Positions 14,014-17,951 of a DNA stretch of 17,951 nt are shown here, in pieces (position 1 is the stretch's first letter; each line of letters begins with the position of its first letter). The DNA comes from an uncultured Christensenella sp. (lineage in GTDB: Bacteria; Bacillota; Clostridia; Christensenellales; UBA1242), in assembly GCA_949295755.1 (NCBI GenBank), contig CASFMG010000016.1:1-17951 (forward strand), read 5' to 3'. The notes beneath the pieces are model-generated. The model searched no databases, had not been told where the DNA came from, and was given only the letters and a program-made list of their open reading frames with translations. The position numbers and the translations under genes were made by a program.

Positions 14014-14820
14014 ATGATATTAGAAAGACAAAATGAAATTGAAACTTTACCAAAAAAACAAGAAGAAGATTCTTGGATAAAAGATGATGTTTTGGTTGTT
14101 ATCTTATTAAACAAAAATTTTGATTTTGTTGCAACAAGAACGCCATACGACATCGATATTTGCGGAAAAAAAATGTGGGAATGGGTTGCACTCAGTTGTC
14201 TAGATTGTGAAATAAAAACAACAGTTTGCACAGAAGAGAGCGATATATTAACACTAATTAAACCATATTTAAACAATAAAAAATGGACTTTTGTTTTGTA
14301 TAGCGATACACCTCTTTTTTCATCTTCCACTTTTATTAGTGCATTAGAATATGTTAGGGCAAAACAAGTCAATGTTCTTAAATTGCAAAGGGGATTTGTT
14401 TTTAATACAGAATATATAAAAAATGCAGAAAGTTTAATCGGTATGCCATCAACTGAATTTGGGACAAAGCAAGATTTTTTTGTTGTTGACAATTCAACAT
14501 CATTATATGAAGTGAACAACATTATTAAAAACAGAATAATAGATTTTCACATAAAAAACGGAATAATTATTGACGATAAAAATTCTGTGCACATTGATGC
14601 AAATGTAGTTATTGAAAGTGGAACTGTTATTAAACAAAACAATGCGTTATACGGACTTACTTATATTGGAAAAAATTGTGTTTTAGAGCCAAATAATGTA
14701 ATAAAAGATAGCATAATTTCAAATAATTGTGTAGTTAAATATTCATATATTGAAGAGAGCAGAATTTCTGAAAATATTGTTGTTGGGCCATTTGAAAGCA
14801 TAATAAATAAATCTAATTAA
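14014..14820 (+). CDS. Shortened GlmU-like protein lacking the nucleotide-binding motif
   Basis: A 268-residue protein related to the bifunctional GlmU (UDP-GlcNAc pyrophosphorylase/acetyltransferase; usual length about 450). The N-terminal half keeps traces of the nucleotidyltransferase fold: ICGKKMWEWVAL (49-60) and VLYSDTPLFSS (94-104), the latter like the GDxPLL region. The catalytic Gly-rich LAAGxGTRM loop is absent, replaced by LLNKNFDFVATR. The linker VNNIIKNRIIDFHIKNGIII (167-186) is close to the GlmU RR-helix. A short left-handed beta-helix (about 188-262) follows but ends after a few turns, so the acetyltransferase active site is missing. It occupies the place of glmU next to pth and mfd, with 9 bases to pth. 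The start at 14014 fits the promoter; ATG 14005 is in the same frame. The function is probably lost or regulatory. Confidence 0.72.
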   Translation: MILERQNEIETLPKKQEEDSWIKDDVLVVILLNKNFDFVATRTPYDIDICGKKMWEWVALSCLDCEIKTTVCTEESDILTLIKPYLNNKKWTFVLYSDTPLFSSSTFISALEYVRAKQVNVLKLQRGFVFNTEYIKNAESLIGMPSTEFGTKQDFFVVDNSTSLYEVNNIIKNRIIDFHIKNGIIIDDKNSVHIDANVVIESGTVIKQNNALYGLTYIGKNCVLEPNNVIKDSIISNNCVVKYSYIEESRISENIVVGPFESIINKSN

Positions 14821-14829
14821 GGGAAAATT

Positions 14830-15354
14830 ATGAAACTTGTTGTTGGCTTAGGAAATCCGGGAAAAGAATATGAAAAAACCTATCATAACATAGGTTTTTT
14901 TGCCGTGGACAAAATTAGTGATGAATACGGACTTGATTTTACAAAAAATGAATGTAAGGCAAAAACTTGCAGTGTGTATTTAAAAAATACAAAACTAATT
15001 CTTGCAAAACCACAAACATATATGAATTTGTCGGGCGAAAGCATAAGGGAATTAAAACAAAAATACAAACTACAAAACAGTGATATTTATGTTTTGTGCG
15101 ATGATATAGATTTACCCCTTGGAAAAATTAGATTACGACATAGTGGAAGTGGGGGGACACACAACGGACTAAAAAACATTGTGCTTAACATTGGCGAAGA
15201 TTTTAATCGAATAAAAATTGGTGTGGGCAGAGATGATAAGTTTAAAGATTTAGCAGATTTTGTATTGTCTAAAATACCAAATGATAAGCAAGAAGTTCTA
15301 GATAGTTCTGTTATGCAAGTAATTCAAATTTTACATCAAGAACTTGGGGAATAA
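14830..15354 (+). CDS. pth: Peptidyl-tRNA hydrolase
   Basis: A 174-residue enzyme that frees tRNA from peptidyl-tRNA dropped by stalled ribosomes. All family signatures are present: GLGNPG (6-11) with Asn9, catalytic His19 (YHNIG), PQTYMNLSG (61-69) with Asn66, the catalytic-site Asp in CDDIDLPLGK (D91 or D92), and GSGGTHNGL (106-114) with Asn112. The length is slightly below the usual 180-195 but covers the full domain. AAGGG lies seven bases before the ATG. The stop codon overlaps the start of mfd (TAATG), so translation is coupled, as in the conserved Firmicutes pth-mfd pair. Confidence 0.97.
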   Translation: MKLVVGLGNPGKEYEKTYHNIGFFAVDKISDEYGLDFTKNECKAKTCSVYLKNTKLILAKPQTYMNLSGESIRELKQKYKLQNSDIYVLCDDIDLPLGKIRLRHSGSGGTHNGLKNIVLNIGEDFNRIKIGVGRDDKFKDLADFVLSKIPNDKQEVLDSSVMQVIQILHQELGE

Positions 15355-17951
15355 TGGATATACTAAACATTATAAAAAATTCTAGCAATATAAAAAATGC
15401 AAGTGAATGTTTAAATAATAACATTCGCTTGTCTTTGTCTGGAATGGGTAGTGGAGAAAAGAGTTTGCTCATTCATTATGTAGACAAAAAATGTATTGTT
15501 GTTTGTAAAGATTTTGTTTCGCTTAGTGAACTTAAAGCATCACTTTCAAGTTTTGGACATAGAGTTGGCATAATAAATTATGGTTTAAATTCTCCAATTT
15601 TTTCATATAATCAAGATAATAGTTCTATGCTGGAATTTATATCAAACATTTTTGATTTTTACTTAAATAAAATTGATGTACTTTTGGTTTTGTGTGAGAG
15701 TTTGCTTCAAAGATTACCCAATAAACATTTTTTAAATAAATATTTAACATTTAAAAAATCAAAAGATTATAAGTTCCAAAACATTGAATACACCCTTACA
15801 AACATTGGTTATAAAAGAAATGAATATGCAACAAAAAAAGGTGAGTTTTCTATTAGAGGAGATATCGTTGATATTTTTCCAATAAATAGTGATAACCCAA
15901 TAAGACTTGATTTTTTTGGGGATAATCTTGAGAAAATATCACAATTTAGTTTGGACACGATGAAAGCATTTGACGAACTAGATGATGCTACGATATATCC
16001 AGCAACTATTTTTATTTTTGGTGAAAATAAAAATAAAATAATTGATAATTTTAATAATGAAATAAAAAAAATAAAAATAAATAATGATAATTATTCAAAA
16101 ATAAACGATATAAAATCATATTATTTAGTTAATTTTGAAAATAGTTGGCTTTCAATAAATAATGCTTTTATTTTACCTTTTTTTAATTTTAATGATAATT
16201 TATTATCATTATTTAATGAAAATTTAATTTATTTTGACGAACCCAAAAAGATTTTTGATGATTTTAATTTAATATATAATAATAATTTAGACAGCATAAA
16301 TAATTTAATAAAAAATGGTGAATTATTGCCAATTCATAATAAATTTAATTTTGAATTAAATGAAATTTTAAATATAAAAAACTATTGTTTATTTGATAAT
16401 TATAGCAATGTATTTTTAAATTGTGAAAAAACTATTCATTTTAGAACCATTGGTTCACGAAAGTATATTTTTGATTATAAAGCGCTTTGCAGTGATATCA
16501 ATATTTATTTATCATCAAATTACAAAATATTTTTGTTTTGTGGAACAAAAGAAAGTTTAAATAGCATAGGAACATTTTTGCTTTCAAATAATATAAATTA
16601 TCAACTTGAATACAAACCTAACAACAAAGCACAAGTAATTTTGGTTGAAGATTATTTGGAACTTTCTGCTAGTTTTTTGGAAGCAGGCTTAATCTTTATT
16701 GGTACAAATGATTTAATAAAAAGAACACGAACGCAAAATACAACGCTAAAAAAATCAACAAAACTCTATTTGCCAAAAATTGGAGAGTATGTTGTTCACG
16801 AAGTTCATGGAATTGGAAAATGTGTCGACATAAAAAAATTAAATCTTAATGGTTTTGAAAAAGACTACTTTATTTTAGAATACAAGGGTGGCGATATTTT
16901 GTATGTTCCAACAGAGCAAGCAAATATGATTTCTGCTTTTATGGGTAGTGATAAAAAACCAACTTTAAATAAAATTGGTGGTCAAGAGTTTTCAAAAATC
17001 AAAGCAAAAGTCAAACAAAGTGTTAAGCAACTGGCTTTTGACCTTTCAAAACTTTATGCCGAAAGAGAAAAGTTAAAAGGACATAGATACGAAAAAGGTT
17101 CGTATCTTATGGACGAATTTGAAAATGCTTTTGAATATGAACTTACTTATGACCAAAATGAAGCAGTAAATGACATAAAAAAAGATTTATATTCATCAAA
17201 GATAATGGATAGACTCATTTGTGGAGATGTTGGATATGGAAAAACAGAAGTGGCACTACGGGCCGCATATCAAGTTGTTTTGGAAGGAAAACAAGTTGCC
17301 TTTTTGTGTCCAACAACAATTTTGTCCGTTCAACACTTTAAGACGACCGTAAACAGAACAAAAGATTTTATGTGTAATGTGCAAGTTTTAAACAGATTTA
17401 AAACCAAAACAGAACAAACGCAAATTTTAAAAGATTTAAAAGATGGCAAAATTGATATTTTAATCGGAACGCACAGACTTTTATCAAACGATGTTGTTTT
17501 TAAAGACTTGGGACTTTTAATACTTGATGAAGAACATAGATTTGGTGTTGCCGACAAGGAAAAAATAAAAAACTTAAAAAAAGATATAGATGTTTTAACA
17601 TTAAGTGCTACGCCAATACCAAGAACATTAAATATGGCGATGACGGGTATAAGAGATATTTCAGTTATTGAAACGCCACCAAAAAACAGATTGCCTGTGC
17701 AAACCTATGTGCTAGAAGAAAGTGAAGCGCTTATAGTTGATGCTTGCAACAGGGAATTATCAAGGCAAGGACAGGTTTTAATTGTTTATAACAGAGTGGA
17801 GAAAATTTATGATTTTGCTAAACAAATCGGTTTTATGTTACCAAACGCACGAATTGGTGTTGCTCACGGTCAAATGCCAGAAAAAATTTTGGAAGATGTT
17901 ATATTAAAACTCTATAACGGCGAGTTTGATATTTTAGTTGCAACAACACTC
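15354..17951 (+). CDS. mfd: Transcription-repair coupling factor, partial
   Basis: The open frame runs 866 codons to the window edge. Mfd removes RNA polymerase stalled at DNA damage and recruits UvrA. The N-terminal UvrB-like part includes FSIRGDIVDIFP (about 164-175). A low-complexity Asn-rich middle part follows (about 220-370). The RNA-polymerase-interacting CarD-like domain is at about 475-545 (VVHEVHGIGKCVDI and KGGDILYVPTEQ). The helicase part has Walker A GDVGYGKT (624-631), DEEH (725-728) and SATPIPRTL (751-759), and the start of the second RecA-like domain. The catalytic Lys and DEEH box are intact. The start ATG overlaps the pth stop. The C-terminal third, including the UvrA-binding region, lies beyond the window. 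Confidence 0.96.
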   Translation, partial: MDILNIIKNSSNIKNASECLNNNIRLSLSGMGSGEKSLLIHYVDKKCIVVCKDFVSLSELKASLSSFGHRVGIINYGLNSPIFSYNQDNSSMLEFISNIFDFYLNKIDVLLVLCESLLQRLPNKHFLNKYLTFKKSKDYKFQNIEYTLTNIGYKRNEYATKKGEFSIRGDIVDIFPINSDNPIRLDFFGDNLEKISQFSLDTMKAFDELDDATIYPATIFIFGENKNKIIDNFNNEIKKIKINNDNYSKINDIKSYYLVNFENSWLSINNAFILPFFNFNDNLLSLFNENLIYFDEPKKIFDDFNLIYNNNLDSINNLIKNGELLPIHNKFNFELNEILNIKNYCLFDNYSNVFLNCEKTIHFRTIGSRKYIFDYKALCSDINIYLSSNYKIFLFCGTKESLNSIGTFLLSNNINYQLEYKPNNKAQVILVEDYLELSASFLEAGLIFIGTNDLIKRTRTQNTTLKKSTKLYLPKIGEYVVHEVHGIGKCVDIKKLNLNGFEKDYFILEYKGGDILYVPTEQANMISAFMGSDKKPTLNKIGGQEFSKIKAKVKQSVKQLAFDLSKLYAEREKLKGHRYEKGSYLMDEFENAFEYELTYDQNEAVNDIKKDLYSSKIMDRLICGDVGYGKTEVALRAAYQVVLEGKQVAFLCPTTILSVQHFKTTVNRTKDFMCNVQVLNRFKTKTEQTQILKDLKDGKIDILIGTHRLLSNDVVFKDLGLLILDEEHRFGVADKEKIKNLKKDIDVLTLSATPIPRTLNMAMTGIRDISVIETPPKNRLPVQTYVLEESEALIVDACNRELSRQGQVLIVYNRVEKIYDFAKQIGFMLPNARIGVAHGQMPEKILEDVILKLYNGEFDILVATTL

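Noticed and set aside
13998..14522. 174-codon minus-strand frame opposite the GlmU-like gene
   Set aside because: The plus-strand product has recognisable GlmU segments and fits the operon. The minus frame is a Ser/Phe-rich shadow without start signals.
17330..17557. Minus-strand frame opposite mfd
   Set aside because: It lies over the conserved helicase motifs of mfd and encodes no recognisable protein.
1..17951. tRNA, rRNA and known riboswitch sequences
   Set aside because: No GGTTCRA-type T-arm with a matching acceptor stem, no rRNA segments and no known riboswitch core was seen by eye; an RNA-family search would be decisive.

Overview
This is an AT-rich window with short intergenic gaps, near-consensus -35/-10 promoters, AGGAGG-type ribosome sites and U-run terminators. 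That points to a low-GC Gram-positive bacterium. The primosome pair (DnaD/DnaB-domain protein plus DnaI-like helicase loader), the pth-mfd order and a DUF1858 gene suggest an uncultured, gut-type Clostridia relative. Trp is read from TGG and one gene (the XRE regulator) ends in TGA, so there is no sign of the mycoplasma code. The species cannot be named from the sequence.

Positions 1-5230 hold part of a type IV secretion / conjugation module. A VirD4/TraG-type coupling ATPase is on the minus strand. Divergent from it are a small two-helix pilin-like protein and a large VirB6/TrbL-like membrane protein, both resembling the pair seen in mycoplasma and Firmicutes integrative elements. Each of the three genes has its own promoter and a terminator. 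No relaxase, VirB4 or integrase is visible, so the element, if complete, continues to the left. The edge there shows a ribosome site and promoter for another minus-strand gene.

Positions 5230-8162 hold a PRC-barrel protein divergent from an SPFH-domain protein with a C-terminal zinc ribbon, then a 65-residue DUF1858 CxxC protein, a possible small minus-strand gene and an HD-domain phosphohydrolase. Positions 8163-8947 contain no credible protein gene. They hold three tandem copies of a 172-173 bp repeat, each with a long hairpin. The stem arms of the middle copy are rewritten but still pair, while the flanks and a small internal-loop core are conserved. A possible small RNA unit follows. Positions 8948-9895 hold a divergent XRE repressor and SLOG-family (DUF1273/YpsA-like) gene, with three copies of an AACACTCA half-site between them.

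Positions 9977-17951 are housekeeping: the minus-strand primosome operon; then, on the plus strand, an M1-family metallopeptidase lipoprotein, a shortened GlmU-like protein that lacks the nucleotide-binding motif, peptidyl-tRNA hydrolase (pth) and the transcription-repair coupling factor (mfd, cut by the window edge). The primosome operon and the peptidase gene share overlapping back-to-back promoters. The most unusual features are the hairpin repeat array and its neighbouring XRE/SLOG pair. Several genes also appear to have almost no 5' leader.
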